This document shows positions 1-7,194 of a stretch of DNA of 13,136 bases, piece by piece (positions within the stretch are counted from its first letter, which is position 1; each line of letters starts with the position of its first letter). Under the pieces are notes generated by a model. It had not been told where the DNA came from. It saw only the letters and a program-made list of their open reading frames with translations, and searched no databases. The translations under genes and the position numbers were made by a program. The stretch comes from an uncultured Selenomonadales bacterium (GTDB taxonomy: Bacteria; Bacillota; Negativicutes; Selenomonadales; Selenomonadaceae), in contig CALFJE010000115.1 in NCBI GenBank assembly GCA_937877545.1, positions 1-13,136 on the forward strand, in the 5' to 3' direction.

Positions 1-105
1 CGAAGGCGGCTTGAACTTCGGCGCGGAGTTCCGTTTTATCCTTAGGAAAACCGATTCCCGTTTCGGTAATGTCGCCGACCTTTACGTTGATTATCGTCGC
101 AGACG
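1..105 (-). pseudogene. Truncated, internally deleted fragment of a fourth solute-binding protein gene
   Basis: Bases 1-95 match 191-285, inside the neighbouring binding-protein gene, with only four mismatches (56, 62, 77 and 81). Bases 94-105 match 331-342 exactly. The 47 bases between (286-332) are absent, with a two-base overlap (TC) at the junction. A 47-base deletion is out of frame. In the minus direction the fragment begins just after the stop of the 111-887 gene, with no start codon or ribosome site, enters at a VCD-like remnant, then shifts into the frame reading IINVKVGDITETGIGF. It runs off the left edge, so its 3' end is unseen. It is much closer to the adjacent copy than the full copies are to each other, which suggests a recent duplication followed by deletion. 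A partial gene conversion or an assembly artefact is the alternative. Confidence 0.75.
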
Positions 106-110
106 TTAAA

Positions 111-887
111 TCACTTGCGCCCCTTGATTAAATCGGCTTTAAACCATTTCTCGGAAATTTCCTTGGCGGTGCCGTCGGCAATCATCTCGTCGAAGGCGGC
201 TTGAACTTCGGCGCGGAGTTCCGTTTTATCCTTAGGAAAACCGATACCCGTCTCGGTAATGTCGCCAACCCTTACGTTGATTATCTTGAATTTATCGGGT
301 TGTTTACAGGTCTCGTAACGCGCAACAAGTTCGTCGCAGACGAAAATCTCAATCTCGCCGCGATTCAGAGCCGCGACGCCCTCTCCCTGTTTGCCGTAAG
401 CCTTATATTCCTTGAAAGTGTCTTTAAGTTCGGCGTGTTGCTTAAGGTAATCGTCGGAGGCGGAGCCGCTTTGCGAGCCGACGATTTTATCCGCCAAGTC
501 GTATTCGGAGTTAATGCTCAAATCGCTGTCTTTGGCAACCAAAACGATTTTGCGGTCGTCCATGTAGGGTTTGCTGAAAATCATATATTCCTTGCGCTTT
601 TCGGTTATGTCAAGCCCGTTCCAAATCATGTCGACGCCGCCCGACGTAATTTCCTTGCGCTTGTTGCTCCAATCGATTGGCTTGAACTCAGCCGTGACGC
701 CCATACGCGAACACGCCTCCTGCGCCAAGTCAATCTCAAAGCCGACGAGTTCATTGCGCTCATTGTAAAAGCTCATCGGCGCGAAGTCGTCATCTATCCC
801 GATAACCAGCTTTTTGCCCGCATTCGTACTGCCGCAACCCGTCAGCAAAAAAATAACCGGCAGAAGCAGCAAAAATATTTTTTTCAT
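111..887 (-). CDS. Amino-acid-type ABC transporter solute-binding lipoprotein, copy 1
   Basis: A family 3 solute-binding protein (SBP_bac_3, GlnH/HisJ type) of 258 residues. These lipoproteins capture a polar amino acid or similar ligand outside the cytoplasmic membrane and deliver it to an ABC permease. The N-terminus is a lipoprotein signal (KK, hydrophobic stretch, LTGC) with lipidated Cys18. Family landmarks are DDDFAPMSF (32-40), the GFEIDLA helix (49-55), and ITEKR with Arg98, the position that binds the ligand carboxylate, followed by FSKPY. VCDE in the C-terminal half supplies the usual ligand amino-group Asp. The ATG at 887 is chosen because AAGGTGG lies eight bases upstream; an in-frame GTG at 899 falls inside that ribosome site. 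It is third in a tandem three-gene operon, 23 bases after the previous gene. No permease or ATPase is in the window, so the ligand cannot be assigned. Confidence 0.9.
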   Translation of the reverse strand: MKKIFLLLLPVIFLLTGCGSTNAGKKLVIGIDDDFAPMSFYNERNELVGFEIDLAQEACSRMGVTAEFKPIDWSNKRKEITSGGVDMIWNGLDITEKRKEYMIFSKPYMDDRKIVLVAKDSDLSINSEYDLADKIVGSQSGSASDDYLKQHAELKDTFKEYKAYGKQGEGVAALNRGEIEIFVCDELVARYETCKQPDKFKIINVRVGDITETGIGFPKDKTELRAEVQAAFDEMIADGTAKEISEKWFKADLIKGRK

Positions 888-910
888 GCCGAAAACCACC
901 TTACCCGAAA

Positions 911-1687
911 TTATTTGCGCGACTTGATTAAATCGGCGTTAAACCACTTAATGGAAATATCTTTGGCGGTGCCGTCGGCAATCATTTCGTCGAAGACCGC
1001 TTGAACTTTGTCGCGCAACTCGACGTTATCCTTACGGAAGCCGATACCAAACTCCGTGACGGGACCGACCGTTACATCAATTATCCTAAATGTTTTGGGG
1101 CGTCTTATCATCTCGTAGCGGGCGGCAATTTCGTCGACTATCAACACGTCGAATTCGCCCGCATTCAGAGCCGCAAATCCCTCCTTTACGTTGCGATATG
1201 TTTTGAACGCGGCGAAACTTTTCTTTAGGGCGGCGTCGGCGTTTATGTAGTCCTCGGAGTTGGAGCCGGCTTGCGTGCCAACGATTTTGCCCGCCAAGTC
1301 GCTCACGTTGCGGATATTTAAATCGTTGCCCGCCCGAATCAAAAGGATTTGCCGATTGTCCATGTAGGGCTTGCTGAAAATCATATACGCCTTGTATTCG
1401 TCCATGATGTCGCAACCGTTCCAAATCATATCGACGTTGCCCGACGTAATTTCCTCGCGCTTGTTATCCCAATCGATTGACTTGAATTCAAGCTCGGCTC
1501 CTAATCGCCGCGCCGCCTCCCTTGCCAAGTCAACGTCGAAGCCGACGATATTGCCCGCCTCGTCGCGGAAGCCCATCGGCGCGAATTCGTCATCTATCCC
1601 GATAACCAGCTTGCCGATTGTACCGTTATTGCCGCAACCCGTCAGCGCAAAAATCATCAGCATAAGCAACAGAAGTATCCTCTTCAC
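911..1687 (-). CDS. Solute-binding lipoprotein, copy 2, with altered ligand pocket
   Basis: A 258-residue paralogue of its two neighbours, of the SBP_bac_3 family. It has a lipobox ALTGC with Cys18, then DDEFAPMGF, GFDVDLA, FSKPY and a VDEIAARYE segment. The start is GTG at 1687, preceded by AAGGAGG with about eight bases spacing. The oddity is in the ligand pocket: where the neighbours read ITxxR, this copy reads IMDEY, so both the Thr and the carboxylate-binding Arg (Tyr98 here) are replaced. The reading frame, ribosome site and lipobox are intact, so it looks functional rather than decaying. I infer a shifted ligand range, perhaps a ligand without a free alpha-carboxylate, or a sensor role. 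It lies 23 bases after copy 3 and 23 bases before copy 1, and is probably cotranscribed with both. Confidence 0.9.
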   Translation of the reverse strand: MKRILLLLMLMIFALTGCGNNGTIGKLVIGIDDEFAPMGFRDEAGNIVGFDVDLAREAARRLGAELEFKSIDWDNKREEITSGNVDMIWNGCDIMDEYKAYMIFSKPYMDNRQILLIRAGNDLNIRNVSDLAGKIVGTQAGSNSEDYINADAALKKSFAAFKTYRNVKEGFAALNAGEFDVLIVDEIAARYEMIRRPKTFRIIDVTVGPVTEFGIGFRKDNVELRDKVQAVFDEMIADGTAKDISIKWFNADLIKSRK

Positions 1688-1710
1688 GTCGAAAGCCTCC
1701 TTGTCCGAAA

Positions 1711-2490
1711 TTATCTGTGGCGTTTAATTAAATCGGCTTGGAACCATTTTTCGGAAATTCTTTTGGCGGTACCGTCGGCAATTATTTCGTCGAAAGCCTT
1801 TTGAACTTTGTCGCGAAGCTCTATATCGTCCTTGCGAAAGCCGATACCAATTTCCGTGGCGGGACCGACAGTCACCTCGACGACCTCAAATTTATTTGGA
1901 ATTTTGCTTATCTCGTAGCGGGCGGCAATCTCGTCGCAAATCAGCACGTCGACGTTGCCGCTGTCCAAATCCTCGAACGCCGCCTTGACGGTGCCGTAGA
2001 TTTTGAAGTCCGCGAAAGTATTCCGCAGATTTTCATTTTGGATAATGTAAGTCTCGGAATTGGAGCCGCCCTGCGTGCCGACGATTTTGCCGGCGAGGTC
2101 GTATTCGGAGCGAATACCTTGATTATTGCCCGCCTTGACTAACAGGATTTGCCGATTATCCATGTAGGGCTTGCTGTAGAGGATATTCGTCTTGCGTTCG
2201 GGCGTGATGTCCAGCCCGTTCCAAATCATGTCGATTCGACCGATTTTCAGCTCCACAATCTTGTTGTCCCAATCGATAGGTCTGAATTCGAGTTCAACTG
2301 CCATGCGTTTAGCCGTCTCTTTGGCGAGGTCAATATCGAAGCCGACGAGTTCGCCCTGTTCGTCGCGGAAACCCATGGGCGCGTACTCGTCATCAACGCC
2401 CACAATCAATTTTGGTTTTTCTTTCAAGCCGCCGCCGCACCCCGTTACAAAAAAAATCAGCAACAGGAGCGGCAGAAGTAGTTTCTTCAT
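1711..2490 (-). CDS. Amino-acid-type ABC transporter solute-binding lipoprotein, copy 3 (first in operon)
   Basis: A 259-residue SBP_bac_3 protein and the first gene of the minus-strand operon. The signal peptide ends in FVTGC with Cys18 as the lipid anchor. Visible family features are DDEYAPMGF, GFDIDLA, the intact ITPER motif with Arg99 for ligand carboxylate binding, YSKPYMDNR, and CDEIAARYE with the amino-group Asp. I chose ATG at 2490 because AAAGGAGG lies seven bases upstream; an in-frame TTG at 2496 would be almost inside the ribosome site. A strong promoter lies about 30 bases upstream. The three full copies are collinear in length and motif order, so they arose by tandem duplication, and their protein sequences have clearly diverged. 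The ligand is unknown; cognate permease genes may lie to the left of the window. Confidence 0.9.
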   Translation of the reverse strand: MKKLLLPLLLLIFFVTGCGGGLKEKPKLIVGVDDEYAPMGFRDEQGELVGFDIDLAKETAKRMAVELEFRPIDWDNKIVELKIGRIDMIWNGLDITPERKTNILYSKPYMDNRQILLVKAGNNQGIRSEYDLAGKIVGTQGGSNSETYIIQNENLRNTFADFKIYGTVKAAFEDLDSGNVDVLICDEIAARYEISKIPNKFEVVEVTVGPATEIGIGFRKDDIELRDKVQKAFDEIIADGTAKRISEKWFQADLIKRHR

Positions 2491-2522
2491 GCTCAAGCCT
2501 CCTTTGTTCCAAATTGCCTTGC

Positions 2523-2552
2523 ATTATAGTTTAAGCTTTGAGGGCTTGTCAA
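2523..2552 (-). promoter_or_regulatory. Strong sigma-A type promoter for the solute-binding protein operon
   Basis: On the minus strand TTGACA (2552-2547) is followed after 18 bases by TATAAT (2528-2523); both hexamers are perfect consensus. Transcription would begin near 2516, leaving a 5' leader of about 25 bases before the ATG at 2490. Confidence 0.85.
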
Positions 2553-2560
2553 AAAATTTA

Positions 2561-2589
2561 TCGACGCGCCGCGCTCTGTCTGATATAAT
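2561..2589 (+). promoter_or_regulatory. Extended -10 promoter for the small membrane protein gene
   Basis: TCGACG (2561-2566), a 17-base spacer, and TATAAT (2584-2589) preceded by TG at the extended -10 position (TGATATAAT). It diverges from the solute-binding operon promoter, with the two -35 boxes only eight bases apart, so one bound regulator could affect both. Confidence 0.7.
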
Positions 2590-2651
2590 TTTTGCAAGGA
2601 TGATAATTTTTGGAGCAGGGTTGGTTTTCGCGGCGGTGAAAGGAGGTTTCC

Positions 2652-3002
2652 ATGAAAAAACTTATCCGACGATTGGGCAGGACGGGCTTTCTGATTCTGT
2701 GCTTTATCCCGTTCGGCGTGTGGGGCTTATATTATCACGGCTTGGCGGGCTTGCTGGCGGCGATGTTCGGCTGGTGGCTCGGCGGCGTCATCTACTACCG
2801 GAAAGAAAATAAGCGACGCTTGAAACGCTTCCTGCGGCGGCTCTCGGATTTGCAACTTCAACTGCTGGTTAAGGGGACGATTTGCTTGCCGATAGTGGCG
2901 GCGGGCGTCTGCTACAACGGTTGGCTCGGATTGGTGGCGTCGTTGCTCGGCATAGCGGTCGGCGAATTCATTTGTCGCAAGTGGCTTTTCAAAAAGCGTT
3001 GA
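2652..3002 (+). CDS. Small membrane protein with two duplicated helical hairpins, unknown function
   Basis: A 116-residue protein that I do not recognise. Four hydrophobic segments are visible, at about 12-28, 30-49, 72-88 and 90-108. A strongly basic loop (about 50-64, rich in Arg and Lys) separates the pairs, so the loop and both termini probably face the cytoplasm. The two halves are repeats at a fixed 60-residue offset: Pro20/Pro80, Gly25/Gly85, Tyr28/Tyr88, Gly30/Gly90, Gly33/Gly93, Leu34/Leu94, Ala36/Ala96, Gly40/Gly100, Gly44/Gly104 and Ile47/Ile107. The glycine spacing suggests tight helix packing. AAAGGAGG at 2639-2646 fits the ATG at 2652. It is monocistronic, with its own promoter and a terminator right after the stop. 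Gene reality is well supported; the function is not known. Confidence 0.8.
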   Translation: MKKLIRRLGRTGFLILCFIPFGVWGLYYHGLAGLLAAMFGWWLGGVIYYRKENKRRLKRFLRRLSDLQLQLLVKGTICLPIVAAGVCYNGWLGLVASLLGIAVGEFICRKWLFKKR

Positions 3003-3010
3003 AGTCTTTT

Positions 3011-3038
3011 TCCCTCGCAAACGGCGGGGGATTTTTTT
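3011..3038 (+). terminator. Intrinsic terminator after the small membrane protein gene
   Basis: The stem CCCTCGC (3012-3018) pairs with GCGGGGG (3024-3030) around an AAACG loop, with one G-T wobble and a possible T-A closing pair. Seven T residues follow (3032-3038). Confidence 0.85.
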
Positions 3039-3046
3039 GTATACAA
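3037..3046. promoter_or_regulatory. Palindrome TTGTATACAA upstream of the glp promoter, possible operator
   Basis: A perfect ten-base palindrome ends three bases before the -35 box of the glp operon and overlaps the U-tract of the preceding terminator. The GTATAC core resembles operators of GntR-family repressors (GT-n-AC symmetry). No regulator gene is in the window, so this is only a candidate site. Confidence 0.4.
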
Positions 3047-3049
3047 GCA

Positions 3050-3078
3050 TTGACCTAAGTACAAATGCGCGTTAAAAT
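3050..3078 (+). promoter_or_regulatory. Promoter of the glp operon
   Basis: TTGACC (3050-3055), a 17-base spacer and TAAAAT (3073-3078), each one base from consensus. Start of transcription is expected near 3085, giving a leader of about 38 bases before glpA. No other clear promoter is seen before glpF ends, so the six genes are probably one transcript. Confidence 0.8.
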
Positions 3079-3122
3079 CCTACATAGAATTTTCAGGAGA
3101 CTTTAGCGAAAAGGTGAGGGAT

Positions 3123-4736
3123 ATGGAAAAGGCAACGGTCGTAGTGATCGGCGGCGGAGCGACGGGGCTGGGTATCCTGCGCGATTTGTCTATGCGCGGC
3201 GTCAAGGCTCTGCTGGTCGAGAAAAACGATTTGGTCAACGGGGCGAGTTCGCGCTATCACGGCTTGTTACACAGCGGCGGACGTTATGCCGTCAAAGACC
3301 AGGAGGCGGCGCGGGAGTGCATTATCGAAAATCAGATTATGCGCAAAATCGGCAAGAGTTGCGTGGAGCCGTGCGGCGGCATGTTCACGCGGCTTGACAT
3401 TGACGACCCCGCTTACGAGGAGGCGTGGGTTAAAGGTTGCGCGGACAGCGGCATTGAGGCGACACCCATAACTTTGGACGAGGCGTTTCGTTTGGAGCCG
3501 AGGCTTTCGCGCAAACACGTCAAGAGCGCGTATCTGGTGCCCGACGCGGCGGTCGACGGCTTCCGCATGTCGTGGCAACTTATCGATTCGTCGAAACGCT
3601 ACGGCGGCGCGTTCAAGACCTACACCGAGGTTATCGGCTTCGACAGCGTAAACGGCGTCCTGCGCGGCGTCAAGGTTCGCAATCAATTCACGGGCGAGGA
3701 GTACGAAATCGGTTGCGATATTGCCGTCAACGCGGCGGGCGGCTGGGCAGGCTTTGTCGGCAAGCTTGCCGGCGTCGAGATTGGCGTCCAGCCCGATAAA
3801 GGCACGCTTATCGCGTTCAATCAGCGAATAGTTAATCATGTCGTCAATCGGTTGCACAAGTCTTCCGACGGCGATATTTTTGTTCCGCACGGCTCCATAA
3901 CTATCCTCGGTACGTCGTCGATGAGCATTCCCGACCCCGAAGATACGAGCACCTCCCGCGAGGAGGTTGAGAGCCTCCTTAAGATTGGCGAACAGACTTT
4001 TGAAGACCTGCGCGACTTCCGAATTCTGCGGACGTTCGCCGGCTCCAGACCTTTATATATTCCGCCGGGCGGCGCGGTGGGGCGCAGTGCGTCCAGAGGC
4101 TTTGCGATTGTCGACCACGAGCGCGACGGCTTGAAGGGTTTCTTTACGATTGTCGGCGGCAAGTTCACGACGTATCGGCTTATGGCGGAAAAGATGTGCA
4201 ACCAAATCTGCGCGAAAATCGGCAACAGCGAGCCTTGTCGGACGGCGGAGGAGCCGCTTGTCCCCGAAGTGTCCGACGAGGATAAAGCACGCGCCAAAAA
4301 GTTTTTCCCGTCATACGGCACGAATCTTGCGGCTACGCGTTTGGGAGCCGAGCGTTTTAAAAAAGTCGTTGAACGTCTGGAAAGCGACCCCGAAAGCCGC
4401 GAGCTGGTTTGCGAGTGCGAAAACGTTACCCGCGCCGAGGTCGAGGAAATTTGCAAGGACGACACGAGCTTTATCGTCAACGACGTGCGGCGGCGGACGC
4501 GTGTGGGCATGGGCACTTGCCAAGGAAATTTCTGCGCGTTGCGGGCGGCGGCAGTCTTCGCGGATATGGGCGTCGAATCAACGGCTAAGGACTCCTTGAC
4601 GCGAATGCGCGAATTTTTACAGGGGCGTTGGAAAGGAATACGCCCCGTGCTTTTGGGCAGGACGCTCCGCGAAACCGAAATGACGCGGGCGATTTACGAA
4701 CTTTCAATGAACGTGACGGGAGGCGAGCCTAAATGA
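3123..4736 (+). CDS. glpA: Anaerobic glycerol-3-phosphate dehydrogenase subunit A
   Basis: The catalytic FAD subunit of the GlpABC complex, which oxidises sn-glycerol-3-phosphate to dihydroxyacetone phosphate during anaerobic growth. It is 537 residues from the ATG at 3123, close to the E. coli subunit (about 540). The N-terminus has the dinucleotide-binding GGGATG (10-15) and then the DAO-type oxidoreductase domain, with SSRYHGLLHSGGRY and the late VGGKFTTYR motif. The C-terminus is a BFD-like [2Fe-2S] domain with Cys430-x-Cys432 and Cys466-x4-Cys471. This domain separates GlpA from aerobic GlpD. AAGGTGAGG directly upstream favours ATG 3123; an in-frame GTG at 3114 lies within it. It is the first gene of the operon and its TGA overlaps the glpB ATG by four bases (ATGA), implying coupled translation of the two subunits. 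Confidence 0.97.
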   Translation: MEKATVVVIGGGATGLGILRDLSMRGVKALLVEKNDLVNGASSRYHGLLHSGGRYAVKDQEAARECIIENQIMRKIGKSCVEPCGGMFTRLDIDDPAYEEAWVKGCADSGIEATPITLDEAFRLEPRLSRKHVKSAYLVPDAAVDGFRMSWQLIDSSKRYGGAFKTYTEVIGFDSVNGVLRGVKVRNQFTGEEYEIGCDIAVNAAGGWAGFVGKLAGVEIGVQPDKGTLIAFNQRIVNHVVNRLHKSSDGDIFVPHGSITILGTSSMSIPDPEDTSTSREEVESLLKIGEQTFEDLRDFRILRTFAGSRPLYIPPGGAVGRSASRGFAIVDHERDGLKGFFTIVGGKFTTYRLMAEKMCNQICAKIGNSEPCRTAEEPLVPEVSDEDKARAKKFFPSYGTNLAATRLGAERFKKVVERLESDPESRELVCECENVTRAEVEEICKDDTSFIVNDVRRRTRVGMGTCQGNFCALRAAAVFADMGVESTAKDSLTRMREFLQGRWKGIRPVLLGRTLRETEMTRAIYELSMNVTGGEPK

Positions 4737-5947
4737 GACCTGCGGATTTGATTGTGATTGGCGGCGGGCTTGCGGGCTTGACGGCGGCGGCTGTCGCGGC
4801 GAATCGCGGGCAAAAAGTCACCTTGCTGACTTACGGCTCCGGCTCGTTGCCTCTTGCAAGCGGCGCGATTGACTTCCTCAACGCCAAGGCTCCCGACGCC
4901 GCGATTAAGGCGTTGTCCGCGCATCACCCCTATAAAAAAATCGGATTCAAAAGCATTGACGCGGCGGCTAAGTTTCTTTGCGATGTTGCCGCGCAGGCTA
5001 ATCTTCCCTACGTCGGCAGGCTTTCCGCGCAGATTCCCGTTGTGACGGCGGTCGGCACGCTTAAATATTCCGCGCTCGTTCCCGAATCAATGGATGCCTC
5101 GCGCCTTGCCGATAAGCGGAGGATTTTCGTCGCGGGTATCAACGGGCTTAAAGATTTTTATGCGTCCATGCTCGTCGACAATCTCAAAAAGTATTTCCCC
5201 GATAAAATTTTCGACGCGGTTAAGCTCGACCTCGACCTGCTCGGCGGGCGCGATATTACTTGCATGGACGCCGCCCAACTTTTGACGGGCAATGAGCAAA
5301 GCCTCGCCGACGCCTTAAAGGATTTGAACTCTACCGACGCCGACGCGATTATCCTGCCGCCGATTCTCGGTTTGGAGGGCAACGACGCCCGCACCGTTAT
5401 CAAGCCGCAAATCCGCGCAGATATTATCGAAACGACTTGCTTGCCGCCCTCGCCGCCCGGTATCAGACTTCAACGCGCTCTTATAAAATATTTGCAACGT
5501 TCGGGCGTCCGCATTTACGAAAACTCCAAAGTCGTGCGCGGCGTTGGCGACGGCAAAAAAATTACGGGCGTTGTCGTCGAGGGTGCCGTCCGCGAAAAGA
5601 TTTTCCCTGCGCGGAAAGTCATCCTCGCGACGGGCGGCTTTTACAGCGGCGGAATCGTTATGCGCGACTTCGACACTCCGAGGGAACCGATTTTCGATTT
5701 GCCGGTCTTCTTCCCTATGGGCGAGGGTAATTGGAGCAATCGCGGACTGTTCGACAATCGTCCGCAAGGTTTTTCTATGACGGGCATTTTCACCGACGAC
5801 AAGCTTAATCCCGTCGACGAGAACGGCGCGGTCATTTACGATAACTTACACGTGGTCGGGGCGAATCTCGGCGGCGCGGATTTTATATTTGAGCGTTCCT
5901 TGGGCGGCGTGGCGATAGCCTCGGCTTACCGGGCGGCGACGATTTAG
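4733..5947 (+). CDS. glpB: Anaerobic glycerol-3-phosphate dehydrogenase subunit B
   Basis: The second flavoprotein subunit of GlpABC, 404 residues (the E. coli subunit is about 419). A Rossmann motif GGGLAG at 10-15 opens the protein. A second nucleotide-binding element, RKVILATGGFYSGG, sits near residues 296-309, as in the fumarate-reductase-like fold of this family. GlpB works with GlpA and GlpC, passing electrons toward the membrane quinone pool. Its ATG overlaps the glpA stop (ATGA). Its own stop TAG (5945-5947) is embedded in the ribosome site of glpC, so the three subunits are tightly packed. No truncation or frame problem is visible. Confidence 0.95.
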   Translation: MRPADLIVIGGGLAGLTAAAVAANRGQKVTLLTYGSGSLPLASGAIDFLNAKAPDAAIKALSAHHPYKKIGFKSIDAAAKFLCDVAAQANLPYVGRLSAQIPVVTAVGTLKYSALVPESMDASRLADKRRIFVAGINGLKDFYASMLVDNLKKYFPDKIFDAVKLDLDLLGGRDITCMDAAQLLTGNEQSLADALKDLNSTDADAIILPPILGLEGNDARTVIKPQIRADIIETTCLPPSPPGIRLQRALIKYLQRSGVRIYENSKVVRGVGDGKKITGVVVEGAVREKIFPARKVILATGGFYSGGIVMRDFDTPREPIFDLPVFFPMGEGNWSNRGLFDNRPQGFSMTGIFTDDKLNPVDENGAVIYDNLHVVGANLGGADFIFERSLGGVAIASAYRAATI

Positions 5948-5959
5948 GAGGCGGCGATT

Positions 5960-7168
5960 ATGAGTGATACCACTAAGGCGATTTTCACGGGCGACCGTTG
6001 CTTGTCGTGTACGTCCTGCATGGCGAATTGTCCCGTCATGGCGGCGGTTAAGGCTTATCGCGGTCCGAAACTGGTTGCGCCGGCGCATGGGCGTATGCAT
6101 TTTTCGCAAGAGGACATCGAGGAAAGTTTGAACTACTGTTCCAACTGCAAGAGTTGCGACCGCGCTTGTCCGTCGGGCGTGGCGGTTTCTACCCTTAACA
6201 TGTTGCAACGCGCCGAATATTATAAAAAGCATGAACACCTGCGCCACGAGGATATGTTGGCTCACGGCGAACGCATGGCTAAAATGGTTCGCATGATGCC
6301 TTTCGGCGCGACGTTCGCGAATATCGGCATGGGCATGGGCAAGGCTCTGGGCGTATTCAGCGCGTTGGGGCTTGCGGGCGAACGCACCATGCCCGCCTAT
6401 GCCGCGACGCCTTTTAAAGACGCCTTCCGCCGAATCAAGCAACCGCCCGCCGCAAAAAAGATTGTCCTGTTCACGGGCTGCTACATAAATGACAACGAGC
6501 CGCAAGTCGGCGCGGCTTTCGTCAAGGTCATGAACGCCAACGGTTGCGAGGTTTTGCTTGACACGGAATTTAATTGTTGCGGGTCGCCGTTGGTTGTGAC
6601 GGGCTTTTTGGACGAGGCGCGGGCGCACGCCGATAACAACGTCAAGCGGATTTTGGATTGGAAGCGTCAAGGAATTCCCGTTATCACGCCCTGCACCAGT
6701 TGCTCGCTTATGCTTAAGGAGGAGTATCACGAGCTGTTTGGCGAACACGACATGCACGAGGCGGCGGAAAATGTCTACGACGCGTTTGAATATCTGGAGT
6801 TGTTGCAGGAGCGCGGCGAATTCAACGACAACTTAAAGCCGAGCGGGCAGAAGCTGTTATATCACGTGCCATGCCATTTGAAGTCGCAGGCGATAGGCTT
6901 GCCCGCCGCCAACATTTTAGAGGAATATTTGGGCGCACAAGTTCAGACGGCTGACGCGGGTTGTTGCGGTATTTCCGGCAACTACGGTTTCAGAAAAGAT
7001 AAGTATAATATTTCCATGAAGATTGGCGAGAAACTTTTTGCCCGCGTCAAGCAGCGCGACTTCGACAAAGTTATCAGCGATTGCGGTACCTGTCGCATGC
7101 AGATTCATCACGGAACCGACATCAAGCCTTGCCACCCCATTGAGCTTTTGGCGGCGGCTTACGCTTAA
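5960..7168 (+). CDS. glpC: Anaerobic glycerol-3-phosphate dehydrogenase subunit C (iron-sulfur, CCG domains)
   Basis: The electron-transfer and membrane-anchoring subunit of GlpABC, 402 residues (the E. coli subunit is about 396). Two [4Fe-4S] ferredoxin motifs are complete: Cys14-x2-Cys17-x2-Cys20-x3-Cys24-Pro and Cys60-x2-Cys63-x2-Cys66-x3-Cys70-Pro. Two CCG (DUF224) domains follow, one with GCYINDNEPQVG and NCCGSPL, the other with PCHLKSQ and GCCGISGNYG. In known systems this subunit links GlpAB to menaquinone at the inner face of the membrane. The ATG has GGAGG eight bases upstream, starting within the glpB stop region. The next gene, a cytidine deaminase, starts 26 bases after the stop. 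Confidence 0.96.
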   Translation: MSDTTKAIFTGDRCLSCTSCMANCPVMAAVKAYRGPKLVAPAHGRMHFSQEDIEESLNYCSNCKSCDRACPSGVAVSTLNMLQRAEYYKKHEHLRHEDMLAHGERMAKMVRMMPFGATFANIGMGMGKALGVFSALGLAGERTMPAYAATPFKDAFRRIKQPPAAKKIVLFTGCYINDNEPQVGAAFVKVMNANGCEVLLDTEFNCCGSPLVVTGFLDEARAHADNNVKRILDWKRQGIPVITPCTSCSLMLKEEYHELFGEHDMHEAAENVYDAFEYLELLQERGEFNDNLKPSGQKLLYHVPCHLKSQAIGLPAANILEEYLGAQVQTADAGCCGISGNYGFRKDKYNISMKIGEKLFARVKQRDFDKVISDCGTCRMQIHHGTDIKPCHPIELLAAAYA

Positions 7169-7194
7169 ACTTTCCCGTAGTAGGAGGATACGAT

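Noticed and set aside
201..1004. Long plus-strand frame over the first binding-protein gene, and similar frames at 1738-2812
   Set aside because: They recur in each paralogue because the underlying minus-strand genes are related. No ribosome site or domain was seen.
1..2490. Treating the repeated binding-protein segments as a repeat element or CRISPR-like array
   Set aside because: The repetition comes from whole paralogous coding genes with ordinary divergence; there are no short repeat-spacer units.
3047..3070. Inverted repeat GCATT...AATGC around the glp -35 region
   Set aside because: The arms are only five bases with a long spacer, so it is likely to be chance; the TTGTATACAA palindrome is the stronger operator candidate.
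5846..6757. 303-codon minus-strand open frame opposite glpC
   Set aside because: Antisense shadow of glpC; Arg/His-rich with no recognisable motif.
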